From contig NZ_MQMF01000003.1 in assembly GCF_001999465.1 (NCBI RefSeq), forward strand, positions 310,001 to 374,000: 64,000 nucleotides of DNA. Direction: 5' to 3'. How positions within the stretch are numbered: position 1 is the stretch's first letter; every line of letters begins with the position of its first letter. A model generated the notes under the pieces. The model searched no databases. It had not been told where the DNA came from and saw only the letters and a list, made by a program, of their open reading frames with translations. The translations under genes were made by a program, and so were the position numbers. Source of the DNA: Fictibacillus arsenicus. GTDB taxonomy: Bacteria; Bacillota; Bacilli; Bacillales; Fictibacillaceae. Positions 25,633 to 33,701 of the stretch are shown piece after piece.

Positions 25633-25669
25633 GAAAAAAGCGCATTTTACAATGAAGTAAAATACGCTT
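25633..25669 (-). terminator. Strong terminator after the 6S-like RNA
   Basis: On the minus strand AAGCGTATTTTAC/GTAAAATGCGCTT (12 of 13 paired, 6-base loop) is followed by TTTTTTC. It ends the small RNA transcript before ypcP. Confidence 0.88.
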
Positions 25670-25683
25670 GTTAATTGTTAAGT

Positions 25684-25865
25684 AAAATCCGCTCTGCCGT
25701 GACTTTATATGCCTTTGGAACCTGATCTCTCAGGTGGGTATCCGCAGCTGCCGTTACAGCCTTCCAAGTCGAGTGCAAGGCATGACTGTCTGACAGATCA
25801 TATTGGATTCCCGTCATTAGCACATAGGTTAAAGACATTGGAAAGCCACTAACATCGCAGATTTT
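25684..25865 (-). ncRNA. Probable 6S-like RNA
   Basis: About 182 bases with no convincing reading frame of its own. Its two ends pair: AAAATCTGC with GCGGATTTT (9 bp), an internal loop, then GTGGCTTT with AAAGTCAC (8 bp). A second long-range stem, GGGAATCC with GGATACCC (7 of 8), encloses a terminal hairpin region with GCCTT/AAGGC. Between the two stems the 3' side carries a small hairpin, CCTGA-GAGA-TCAGG, and the 5' side is largely unpaired. This rod with a central bubble is the 6S RNA plan, an RNA that traps sigma-A RNA polymerase. It has a near-consensus promoter and a strong terminator. Not confirmed by a covariance model. Confidence 0.68.
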
Positions 25866-25866
25866 T

Positions 25867-25895
25867 ATTATACTCTGTATTAGTTCAGATGTAAA
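25867..25895 (-). promoter_or_regulatory. Near-consensus sigma-A promoter of the 6S-like RNA
   Basis: On the minus strand TTTACA, exactly 17 bases, then TATAAT. It is among the best promoter matches noticed in the window. Transcription would start near 25861-25863, at the base of the closing stem. Confidence 0.8.
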
Positions 25896-25896
25896 A

Positions 25897-26037
25897 TTAT
25901 TTTGTTTTCTTGCCGTGATGCATCTTTTGAACTTCCATCTCAGCATAAGAAGCAAATTCTGTTTGGTTTTCTGCTCCATTTTCTTTCACATTGTTGTTTC
26001 TTTGTGCATTCGCATTACCTTTTTTCTGTCTGCCCAT
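25897..26037 (-). CDS. Small spore-type protein with a gamma-SASP-like TEFAS motif
   Basis: 46 residues. The ATG at 26035-26037 has AAGGAGGG eight bases upstream. The N-terminus is rich in Lys, Asn and Gln (MGRQKKGNANAQRNNN), followed by NQTEFASYAEMEVQKM and a basic tail. TEFAS followed by a Val-Gln-Lys segment resembles the repeat of gamma-type small acid-soluble spore proteins, here as a single unit. A role as a spore amino-acid reserve is inference. Its stop codon abuts the -35 of the 6S-like RNA promoter. Confidence 0.6.
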   Translation of the reverse strand: MGRQKKGNANAQRNNNVKENGAENQTEFASYAEMEVQKMHHGKKTK

Positions 26038-26142
26038 CTGTTCATCCCTCCTTATATTTACTATGGCTAAATATGATTAAATTAAAACTTACATAATTTT
26101 TCCTCAAATGGTTAGCCTAATACTAAAAAGGAGGTCTTTACA

Positions 26143-26394
26143 TTGGCAAATCCTTATTTGTGCCCTAATTGCAAAACAAATCGAACACGTTTTAATGTTA
26201 TCGAACAAAATCCGGTATCTGTAAAACTTGATCCTTCTACAGGTGATGTTGTACAGCAGTATGAAGAAGGACAGCTCGATATGTTCCACTTGCCTTACAA
26301 GGGTTCTGAAAGATTAATTCAATGCGGAGCTTGCGGTATTGTAGGTGAAGAAGAAATGTACATTAAACGTGCTCAAAGCAATCCAAGGCAATAG
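26143..26394 (+). CDS. Small zinc-ribbon-like protein, function unknown
   Basis: 83 residues from a TTG start with AAAGGAGG eight bases upstream. Two CxxC knuckles, CPNCKTNRTRF (about 7-17) and CGACG (about 62-66), are separated by a beta-rich loop, which suggests a zinc ribbon. Some Bacillus homologues carry the label DNA alkylation repair protein, but nothing in the sequence supports that. It is monocistronic with a terminator. Confidence 0.7.
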   Translation: MANPYLCPNCKTNRTRFNVIEQNPVSVKLDPSTGDVVQQYEEGQLDMFHLPYKGSERLIQCGACGIVGEEEMYIKRAQSNPRQ

Positions 26395-26395
26395 A

Positions 26396-26431
26396 CAAAA
26401 AAGACTGCCATAATTTTTAGGCAGTCTTACT
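26396..26431. terminator. Bidirectional terminator
   Basis: AAGACTGCC/GGCAGTCTT with a 10-base loop, flanked by AAAAAA on the left. On the minus strand the T run follows the stem, so it serves the gene at 26435-27877 best. Confidence 0.8.
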
Positions 26432-26434
26432 GTT

Positions 26435-27877
26435 TTATTCGTTTCTAGCAGAAGGAAGTTTCAATGGCACCACGACATTATTTTTTAAAGGCTTGATGTG
26501 AGTGAGATGTGAAAGAGTAATTGACAGATCATCAACAGGCAAACCGTTGTAAAAATAAATTAAAAAGGAAGATTTTTCGTCTTGGTAAATTTGGGTTATG
26601 TCAAATTCTTCTAGTTGTTTACCTGTAGAATCCTTAACAGAGACAAGGTTCTTCGCGAATCGATCCTCGTGTGACTGAGGACTGAAATGATAGCTGGGAC
26701 GAGGGTAGATATAGAAATCCTGAATAGAGTCTTGTTTAGGCAAAGTTTCAAATGAGAATTTAATACCGCCTTGATTATTTGCGTCATCCCAGTACAACCC
26801 TTCATAAACCACTTTTACATCATTTTCGTTTACAACTAATTCGTTTTTCGTTACCCCTTCTGCTTGATTAGCGTTATATTTCTCTAGGTCAATTTTAGGC
26901 ACAGAGAAAGAATATTCATTTTTGGTACGGTGAACAGAATGTGTTATTGAAAAACTTCCTTCATCAGATTCCTCTAAATTAAACAGCTCACTCATTAGTG
27001 AGTATCCTTGAATAAAATCCTCTGATTCATTTATTGATTGAATTTCATATTCAACTTTATGTTTTCTGTCATTAATATTAACTTCTCCAATCAGAGAAAC
27101 CAAGTCTTTATCAATTTTTTTATCTAGCATAATTCTGGAACCTATCTGATAAAATTCCATATTTCTTAAATTTATTTCATCGCCATTATTCACATGCAAA
27201 GTTTGATTAATAGGGGTTGATGCAATAGCTTTTGGAAGGCCGTTTATCTGAACTGGTTCAACCTGAAAAGCAATAGGCTTCAAATGTGTTACTCCTTTCT
27301 TCGAGCTCATCGTGATGTCATTTAGTTCGAACCGGTTACTTTTCATCACTTCTTCCCAATCTTCTTGTGTATATACAGCATTATTAAATTCGGGATGAAT
27401 CATCATTGAGTTGTATAAGCGATGTTTATAAACATATCCTTTTGACGAAGTTTCACCAGGATATATTTCTGCACTGCCTAAAAATTCTTTACTTTGCTTT
27501 GATGATAATTTAACCTTTTCTACATTCAATCTCGGAACATCGCCTTCATCTTTATCTCTTTCTTTTAGATCCACACTGTAAAGCACGTAAAGCTGAAACC
27601 CATTATTCCAAGTCTTTTCTATTCTTAGAGTTCTGTGTTCATTTGAAAGTGGAACAGAAATATTACTGTCTTTGAATAAGTTAAAATGGTCTGCAAACTT
27701 CAATTCATTGTACTTTATTTTTTCATAATCCATTAACTCGTCCCAGCTATCTAGAACGGTAAAGTTTTCTGGGTTTACTTTCCAAGCTGGCTCTGCGTTT
27801 TTTTCATATTGTGTAAAGATCACAAAGCCGATTAATAAAACAGCTCCTATAATGATTTTTCCCCATTTGCTGTTCAA
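26435..27877 (-). CDS. Large membrane-anchored extracytoplasmic protein, unknown
   Basis: 480 residues. A short basic N-terminus and one hydrophobic helix (about 7-22, IIIGAVLLIGFVIFT) serve as a signal anchor; no lipobox cysteine is present. The remaining 455 residues are beta-rich and hydrophilic, consistent with a surface domain. I do not recognise the family. The layout resembles the extracellular part of DUF4179-type anti-sigma proteins, but no cytoplasmic zinc-binding anti-sigma domain or sigma gene is present. It is monocistronic with a terminator. Confidence 0.7.
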   Translation of the reverse strand: MNSKWGKIIIGAVLLIGFVIFTQYEKNAEPAWKVNPENFTVLDSWDELMDYEKIKYNELKFADHFNLFKDSNISVPLSNEHRTLRIEKTWNNGFQLYVLYSVDLKERDKDEGDVPRLNVEKVKLSSKQSKEFLGSAEIYPGETSSKGYVYKHRLYNSMMIHPEFNNAVYTQEDWEEVMKSNRFELNDITMSSKKGVTHLKPIAFQVEPVQINGLPKAIASTPINQTLHVNNGDEINLRNMEFYQIGSRIMLDKKIDKDLVSLIGEVNINDRKHKVEYEIQSINESEDFIQGYSLMSELFNLEESDEGSFSITHSVHRTKNEYSFSVPKIDLEKYNANQAEGVTKNELVVNENDVKVVYEGLYWDDANNQGGIKFSFETLPKQDSIQDFYIYPRPSYHFSPQSHEDRFAKNLVSVKDSTGKQLEEFDITQIYQDEKSSFLIYFYNGLPVDDLSITLSHLTHIKPLKNNVVVPLKLPSARNE

Positions 27878-27993
27878 AGCCGATTCCCCTTTTTATGTTA
27901 TAAATTTTAAGTTTAGGACCCACCTGTTTTCTCTCTTTACTTAAATAATACCATAATATTTTGAATATTTATGAATAAATCCTAGTTTTTGGG

Positions 27994-28032
27994 AATTTAA
28001 AAACCCTTGCTGATTTAGATTCAGCAAGGGTT
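27994..28032 (-). terminator. Terminator of the lysine-degradation operon
   Basis: On the minus strand AACCCTTGCTGA/TCAGCAAGGGTT (12 bp) is followed by TTTAAATT. It lies six bases after the stop of the last gene of the kam operon. Confidence 0.88.
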
Positions 28033-28038
28033 GATTAA

Positions 28039-29346
28039 TTACATAGATACTGTCTCACTTATATGATTTAATTGCGCTTCCATGATATTAAGTCCTTTTA
28101 GAAGCTGCTCTTCTGAAATAACAAGCGGCGAGAGAATCCTTATCACATTGCTATATAATCCAGCTCCCATGATCGCAACACCGTTTAGGTTGCATAAAGC
28201 GATGATTTTCTTTGCTTTGTCTGCATCAGGTGCTTTCGTTTTTTTATCTTTGACGATTTCAAGTGCGCACATCGCTCCGATACCTCGAACGTCACCGATA
28301 AATTCGTATTGATCTTTCCACTTGCTAAAAGTATCCAATATGATTTTACCAATTTTATTTGCTTTCGATAATAACTGCTCATCTTCAATCATAGCAATTA
28401 CTTCTAATGCTGCAACACAGCCAAGAGGACTGCCGCCATATGTTCCTCCGATTTCTCCCGGAGCAGGTGCATCCATAATTTCTGATCTTCCTGTAACTGC
28501 AGAGATAGGAAGGCCGGCGGCAATTGATTTAGACATTGTCATCAAGTCTGGCACCACATCAAAGTGCTCCATGGCAAACATTTTACCTGTACGGCCGAAA
28601 CCGGTTTGTATTTCGTCTGCAATCAATAAAATATTATATTTATCACAGATCTGCCGAAGTCCTTTTATAAAAGTCTTTGATGGAACAACAAAACCGCCTT
28701 CTCCTTGAACAGGTTCAAAAATAATAGCTGCGATTTCTTCTGGAGGAATCTCGCCTAAAAAGAAATCCTCAAACTTGCTTAAAATCGCTGCATCGGTTTC
28801 TTCCGTATTGCGCTCATCTCTATAATAATAAGGATATGGCATCTTGTATGTCTCAGGAGCAAAAGGGCCAAATTCAAACTTATATGGTTTTACTTTGCTA
28901 GTTAAAGACATGGCAAGAAGTGTCCTTCCATGAAAACCGCGTTCAAAGGAGATGATCGCTTTTCTTCCCGTATATTTCCGAGCTATTTTAACAGCGTTCT
29001 CTACTGCTTCTGCACCGCTGTTCAGAAAGAATGTTTTTTTATGATGAGTTCCCGGGGTGATCTCATTTAATTTTTCAGCCAGCTGTATATAGGGCTCATA
29101 CATCATGACATGAAAACAAGGATGAATGTATTTATCAATTTGATTCTTTAATGCTTCAACAATTCTTGGCGGACAATGGCCGACATTAAGTGTACCGATA
29201 GCACCCGCAAAATCAATGTATTCCTTGCCGTCAACATCTGTCATCGTACTGCCTTTTGCATGATCCAGAAAGCTTAATACATTATTAAAAGGTCCTCTTG
29301 GTACATTCAGCTCTTTTCTCTTTAATAACTCTTCTGATTTCTTCAT
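28039..29346 (-). CDS. Class III aminotransferase, probable 4-aminobutyrate (GABA) transaminase
   Basis: 435 residues. A PLP fold-type I enzyme with YIDFAGAIGTLNVGH near the start, NSGAEAVENAVKIAR, FEPVQGEGGFVVP and LLIADEIQTGFGRTGKMFA (the Asp that binds the PLP nitrogen). The PLP lysine is in TMSKSIAAGLP. The FEPVQGEGG and TGFGRTG phrases are closest to GabT/PuuE-type enzymes. It is the last gene of the kam operon, and its ATG overlaps the YodQ stop (TAATG). In context it would convert 4-aminobutyrate to succinate semialdehyde. The B. subtilis kam/yod cluster, as I recall it, has no counterpart at this position. Confidence 0.82.
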   Translation of the reverse strand: MKKSEELLKRKELNVPRGPFNNVLSFLDHAKGSTMTDVDGKEYIDFAGAIGTLNVGHCPPRIVEALKNQIDKYIHPCFHVMMYEPYIQLAEKLNEITPGTHHKKTFFLNSGAEAVENAVKIARKYTGRKAIISFERGFHGRTLLAMSLTSKVKPYKFEFGPFAPETYKMPYPYYYRDERNTEETDAAILSKFEDFFLGEIPPEEIAAIIFEPVQGEGGFVVPSKTFIKGLRQICDKYNILLIADEIQTGFGRTGKMFAMEHFDVVPDLMTMSKSIAAGLPISAVTGRSEIMDAPAPGEIGGTYGGSPLGCVAALEVIAMIEDEQLLSKANKIGKIILDTFSKWKDQYEFIGDVRGIGAMCALEIVKDKKTKAPDADKAKKIIALCNLNGVAIMGAGLYSNVIRILSPLVISEEQLLKGLNIMEAQLNHISETVSM

Positions 29347-30605
29347 TAGTTACTCCCCCCGCACCAGTCATAAATCGTTAAAGCTATAATTTCTGCTGCC
29401 TCAATAATCTTTGAGATTTCAATGTATTCATTTGGGTAATGTGCTACAGCAGTAACGCCAGGTCCGAATACAATAGAGGGTGTATTTCCTGCTTGTGAAA
29501 GCAGGCCGCCGTCAGTTCCCCATGGCGAAGCTTCTATGATCGGCCGTTCTTTTTTAACATGTTCATAGTTTTTAATTAGTGTATTCATGAGAGGATGATC
29601 TGTATCAATAGATCCGGGCAGCCATTGAGCACCAAACCATTCTACAGAAACAGGATGCTCCGATAGCCATTCATCCTGAAGACTAGAAAGATAATCTTCT
29701 AACTCCCGTTTTACTTCTTCTAATGTTTCATGAGGTGCTACGCCTATCCTGCCTTCTAATTGAACAGTATCAGGAACGGAAGATGGCCAGTTTCCTCCTG
29801 AGATTTTCCCTACATTGATGGGAACTGGGATGGGTATCTCCCTATATAATGGATCCGTTATTCTTTTGTTGCGTGTCGTTTCAAGAGCTTTGATTGCTTC
29901 TAAGACAACAGAAGTTTTCTCAATGGCACTGACCCCTTCATAACGGGTGCCACCATGTGCTGCCTTTCCTTTTATGGTTAGCTTAAACCACATGGACCCT
30001 TGTTGAGCAGGGAAGATTTTCATATTAGTTGGTTCGGGAATAATTGCAGCATCTGCTGTATAGCCTCTAAGAACAGCAGCCAGTGTACCTGCACCGCCGC
30101 TCTCTTCTTCTATAACACTATGAAAATACAAGTCCCCATCTAATGTTGTTCCTGTTTCTTTTAACGCCTGAATTGCAAGAAGAAGTGACAAGTTGCCCCC
30201 TTTCATGTCAGTAGATCCTCGTCCAAATAGTTTCCCATCGATAATTTTTCCGCTATATGGATGGTCATCCCATTGATTTAAATCGCCCTCAGGAACAACA
30301 TCAATATGTCCGTTTAGAACAAGTGAACGCCCCTTTCCTTTTCCTCGCCAAATCCCCACAACATTAGGGCTGCTTCCAAAGTTAGTTCGGCTTGCACAGA
30401 AATAAGGATGATTTGCCAGTTCTTCCCCATCAGGGTGCCACATGTCAACTTCGAGTCCCATATCGTGCAGTTTTCTCACAATTAAATTTTGAACGCCTGC
30501 TTCATTCCCAGTTGTACTTGCTTCTTGAACCGTTTCCTGCAAAAAACGTATCGCATTATCTTGTTCTTTTAAAAGCCAATTCGAGAGCTTTTCTTTTAGA
30601 AGCAT
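29346..30605 (-). CDS. yodQ: ArgE/DapE-family deacylase YodQ
   Basis: 419 residues from the ATG preceded by GGGGGAGGA; a longer in-frame start reaches into yodR without a site. An M20-family metallopeptidase fold with NGHIDVVPEGD (His-Asp), GRGSTDMKGGN (bridging Asp) and EEESGGAG (catalytic Glu). It removes acyl groups from amino groups. In this operon the expected step is release of acetate from an N-acetylated intermediate such as 4-acetamidobutyrate, by inference. It is linked to its neighbours by tiny gaps or overlaps. Confidence 0.85.
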   Translation of the reverse strand: MLLKEKLSNWLLKEQDNAIRFLQETVQEASTTGNEAGVQNLIVRKLHDMGLEVDMWHPDGEELANHPYFCASRTNFGSSPNVVGIWRGKGKGRSLVLNGHIDVVPEGDLNQWDDHPYSGKIIDGKLFGRGSTDMKGGNLSLLLAIQALKETGTTLDGDLYFHSVIEEESGGAGTLAAVLRGYTADAAIIPEPTNMKIFPAQQGSMWFKLTIKGKAAHGGTRYEGVSAIEKTSVVLEAIKALETTRNKRITDPLYREIPIPVPINVGKISGGNWPSSVPDTVQLEGRIGVAPHETLEEVKRELEDYLSSLQDEWLSEHPVSVEWFGAQWLPGSIDTDHPLMNTLIKNYEHVKKERPIIEASPWGTDGGLLSQAGNTPSIVFGPGVTAVAHYPNEYIEISKIIEAAEIIALTIYDWCGGSN

Positions 30606-30624
30606 GACTGTCCTCCCCCAGAAC

Positions 30625-31287
30625 TTATTGAAATACAGAAACTTTTTCATCAACAATAACAGTAGCACCTGTCGTATCGATAACTTCTTCGACGGTATAT
30701 GGATTCATAACTTCTCTAAGGAATAATTGCCCGTCCTCACAATGAAAGACTGCTTTTTCAGTGATAATCATATGCGCTCCTTCTTTTACTGTAAGAGGTA
30801 GAGAACAATTCTTAACAATTTTAGGATTTCCGAATTTGTCTGTATGGTTCATTAAAATGATTACTTTTTTCGCTTTTTGAGCAAGATCAATTGCACCGCC
30901 CATGCCCGGTACACGCTTTCCTGGAACGATCCAATTTGCGATATCACCTTTTTCGCTGACTTCCAGTGCACCTAATATCGTTACATCAAGCAAGCCTTTA
31001 CGGATTATTCCGAAAGCAGTTGCACTGTCAAAATAAGAAGCACCTGGCTGAATCGTAACAGGATACCCTCCCGCATTAGAGAGGTTTCCATCTTCTTCAC
31101 CTTCTGCAGGCGAACCGCCCATTCCTAAAATACCATTCTCAGTATGGAGCATAATATGTAATTCTTTTGAGATATAATCTGCAACAAGTGTTGGAATTCC
31201 TATGCCCAGATTAACTGTCATGCCATCTTTTATTTCGAGTGCTGCCCTTCTTGCGATCCTGTGCCTTGTTTCAATTCCCAAACCCAT
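30625..31287 (-). CDS. yodR: CoA transferase subunit B (YodR)
   Basis: 220 residues. The family I CoA-transferase beta subunit signature is complete: MTVNLGIGIPTLVADY (about 23-38) and the catalytic glutamate in HTENGILGMGGSP (about 48-60). AGGGGTGG precedes the ATG, which lies 58 bases inside the end of yodS. It forms the enzyme with YodS and probably loads CoA onto a keto acid of the lysine pathway. Confidence 0.88.
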   Translation of the reverse strand: MGLGIETRHRIARRAALEIKDGMTVNLGIGIPTLVADYISKELHIMLHTENGILGMGGSPAEGEEDGNLSNAGGYPVTIQPGASYFDSATAFGIIRKGLLDVTILGALEVSEKGDIANWIVPGKRVPGMGGAIDLAQKAKKVIILMNHTDKFGNPKIVKNCSLPLTVKEGAHMIITEKAVFHCEDGQLFLREVMNPYTVEEVIDTTGATVIVDEKVSVFQ

Positions 31288-31958
31288 TTCCAGTCCACCC
31301 CTTTACTTTGAATAATGTAATCAACAAATACGCCAGGAGTTATAATTTCTTCTGGATTTAATGAACCGGGCGGCACAATTTCTTCAACCTCAGCGATCGT
31401 GATGTTTCCTGCTGTCGCTACTAGAGGGTTAGTATTTCGTGCACTTTTGTCATATATGAGATTTCCATATAAGTCAGCTTTTTTCGCATATATGATAGAT
31501 ACGTCTGCAGTCAAAGCGGTCTCAATCATATATTCTTTGCTGTTCACATGAACTTTTTCTTTATTCGTTTCAACCACAGTACCTAAACCAACATCTACTA
31601 ATATTCCGCCTAATCCCATACCTCCAGCCCTGATCTTTTCTGCGAGCGTTCCTTGAGGCACAAACTCTACTTCCAAAGATCCATCTTGCATTTGTTTTCC
31701 GGCTTCAGGATTTGAACCGATGTGTGATGCAATCAGCTTTTTAACTCTTTTTTCAGTAATCAGCTTTCCTGGCCCAATCCACGGAAACCCAGTATCATTA
31801 CTAATAAGAAAAATATCTTGAATATTCTTTTCCAGAATTAAATTCACTAAAGAAGGAGGAGCACCTACCCCTCCAAACCCGCCTACCATAAGTGACATTC
31901 CGTTAAAAAAATATTGAGATGCACTTTCTAATGAAATTTGTTTATTTACTTGTGCCAT
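31230..31958 (-). CDS. yodS: CoA transferase subunit A (YodS)
   Basis: 242 residues from an ATG with AGAGGTG upstream; an earlier in-frame TTG overlapping the YodT stop is less likely. The alpha-subunit motif is MVGGFGGVGAPPSLV (about 25-39), with GSNPEAGKQMQDGSLEVEFVPQGTLAEKIRAGGMG typical of succinyl-CoA:3-ketoacid transferases (split here only for description: GSNPEAG, then EFVPQGTLAE). It pairs with YodR, whose coding region overlaps its 3' end. The C-terminus is longer than average. Confidence 0.87.
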   Translation of the reverse strand: MAQVNKQISLESASQYFFNGMSLMVGGFGGVGAPPSLVNLILEKNIQDIFLISNDTGFPWIGPGKLITEKRVKKLIASHIGSNPEAGKQMQDGSLEVEFVPQGTLAEKIRAGGMGLGGILVDVGLGTVVETNKEKVHVNSKEYMIETALTADVSIIYAKKADLYGNLIYDKSARNTNPLVATAGNITIAEVEEIVPPGSLNPEEIITPGVFVDYIIQSKGVDWKWVWELKQGTGSQEGQHSK

Positions 31959-31972
31959 CTCCCACACCTCTT

Positions 31973-33340
31973 TCAACTCGTGGCTTCCGTAATATATAAA
32001 CCTTCCGAGATTAATTGATTGGTAAGTTCGCTTATTGATTGATCAAAGATATCGATAATGTCATTGATCTGTTCTTTTGTTACCGTCAGTGGCGGAGAGA
32101 TAAGGATAGAATCTCCTGAAAATCCTGTTACACCGCCAACCGCTGGATAAACAAGCAGCCCTTTTTTAAAACAAATTGATAAAAGCCGGTCTGTAATCTT
32201 GTTTGCTAGTTCAAAAGGTTCTCTTGTTAAAGGATTTTTTACTAGTTCAAGTCCGCACAACAGTCCTTTTCCACGAACATCACCGATCAATGAATATTTC
32301 CATTGCAAACGCTGTAAATGGTTTTGAAGATAGTCACCCATTAGTGCTGCATTTTCTTGGAGATTATTTTTTTCCATATAATGAAGAACTGCAAGACAAG
32401 CTGCCGCTGACTGAGGATTGGCACTAAACGTATGGCCGCTCATCACAACTCTGCTTCCTGATTCAATTGCATTCATAATTTTGTCTGATACGATTGTTGC
32501 TGCCATAGGGGTATAGCCTGCACTCATGCCTTTTCCAAGTGCTAAGATGTCTGGTATAACTCCCCAGTGTTCCATCGCAAACATTTTTCCGGTTCTGCCC
32601 ATTCCAGTCATTACTTCATCAGCGATCATTAAAATGTCATACTTATCGCAAATCGCTCTAATTTTTGAATAATACTCATCAGGAGGAACGATAGCTCCAC
32701 CTGAAGCACCTATCACGGGTTCAACAATAAAAGCGGCGATCTGTTCTGCTCCTATCGCTTGAACGATGTTTTCAAGTTCATCAGCGCACCTGACACCGCA
32801 TCCCGGATAGGCATCCTTTAATGGACATTGATAGCAATATGGTGCTGGGGCAACAGGGAAATCTTCCAAAAGAGAGTTAAAGCGCTGTCTTCTGAGCTGA
32901 TGCCCGGACATAGATAAAGCACCTAGCGTAATTCCGTGATAGCTGGTCCATCTCGATAGTACTTTTGTTTTCGTGAAAATTCCTTGTTCTTGAAAATATT
33001 GAATAGCAATCTTTAATGCTGTTTCAGTAGCCTCAGACCCACTATTAACAAAGAAAACGGAATTTAGTTCTCCTGGTGCACATTCTGCCAGTTTTTCAGC
33101 CAGTAGTTCAGCGGCATCACTTGTAAACTGAGATCGGTATACAAAGGATACATGTTTTGCCTGATTCCACATTGCTTCCGCAATTTCTTGTACACCGTGC
33201 CCAATATTGGCGGTAATAGCTCCTGATGATCCGTCAATGTATTGTTTTCCTTCTTTGTCATATAGGTAGATTCCTTTACCATGACTGATTACAGGATAAT
33301 CATTTCCTAGAACCGGTTTAATGAGATGTGATTTCCTCAT
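31973..33340 (-). CDS. yodT: Class III aminotransferase YodT
   Basis: 455 residues from the ATG with GAAGGAGC upstream. YIDGSSGAITANIGHG near the N-terminus, FFVNSGSEATETALKIA, LMIADEVMTGMGRTGKMFA and the PLP lysine in ALGKGMSAGYTP identify an omega-type aminotransferase. The strings AYRSQFTS-like (FVYRSQFTSDAAE) and FLSRWTSYHG-like match B. subtilis YodT. The expected step is removal of the 3-amino group of N6-acetyl-beta-lysine. It also carries an internal cluster of Cys residues (CYQC, CGVRC) not usual in GabT. Confidence 0.85.
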   Translation of the reverse strand: MRKSHLIKPVLGNDYPVISHGKGIYLYDKEGKQYIDGSSGAITANIGHGVQEIAEAMWNQAKHVSFVYRSQFTSDAAELLAEKLAECAPGELNSVFFVNSGSEATETALKIAIQYFQEQGIFTKTKVLSRWTSYHGITLGALSMSGHQLRRQRFNSLLEDFPVAPAPYCYQCPLKDAYPGCGVRCADELENIVQAIGAEQIAAFIVEPVIGASGGAIVPPDEYYSKIRAICDKYDILMIADEVMTGMGRTGKMFAMEHWGVIPDILALGKGMSAGYTPMAATIVSDKIMNAIESGSRVVMSGHTFSANPQSAAACLAVLHYMEKNNLQENAALMGDYLQNHLQRLQWKYSLIGDVRGKGLLCGLELVKNPLTREPFELANKITDRLLSICFKKGLLVYPAVGGVTGFSGDSILISPPLTVTKEQINDIIDIFDQSISELTNQLISEGLYITEATS

Positions 33341-33414
33341 AAAAAAGGCTCCTTCCTCGTGAGGTTGAAAAGGAAATGCCAATTGAAGCAGACATTTCCT
33401 TCCTCTATGTGTTG

Positions 33415-33687
33415 TTAAAGCTTAAAATAATTTTTCTTTAGAAACCTCGGAATGCTCATCAGGTCAGTATAGGAAATAGAAGCATCTATCCTTTTTGTGT
33501 CGATGAGCATAAGCTGATCTTCTATTTCATCTACAATATGGTCTTCTTGATACTCCATTCCGCAAGACGGGCAGGAAACTGAAGGAATTATAGTTATTTC
33601 GACTGCTCTTGTGCCATCTGGAAGTTCCCAATAACCTGTGCAGGCAGTTTGTTCTGTATTTTCATTTTCACACCATAAACACTTCAT
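33415..33687 (-). CDS. yokU: YokU family zinc-knuckle protein
   Basis: 90 residues from the ATG with GGAGG six bases upstream. Two CxxC motifs (CLWCENE near 3-9 and CPSCGMEY near 39-46) suggest a zinc ribbon, with a C-terminal helix LMLIDTKRIDAS. It resembles YgiT-type antitoxin N-terminal domains but lacks the following HTH, so it is the YokU type. It sits between kamA and yodT, as B. subtilis yokU sits beside kamA. Function unknown; it may regulate or support the pathway. Confidence 0.8.
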   Translation of the reverse strand: MKCLWCENENTEQTACTGYWELPDGTRAVEITIIPSVSCPSCGMEYQEDHIVDEIEDQLMLIDTKRIDASISYTDLMSIPRFLKKNYFKL

Positions 33688-33701
33688 GTTATCCTCCATT
33701 C

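Noticed and set aside
25671-25979. 102-codon open frame across the small spore gene and the 6S-like RNA
   Set aside because: It has no ribosome site, overlaps a well-supported small gene in another frame, and its second half coincides with a strongly paired RNA that has its own promoter and terminator.
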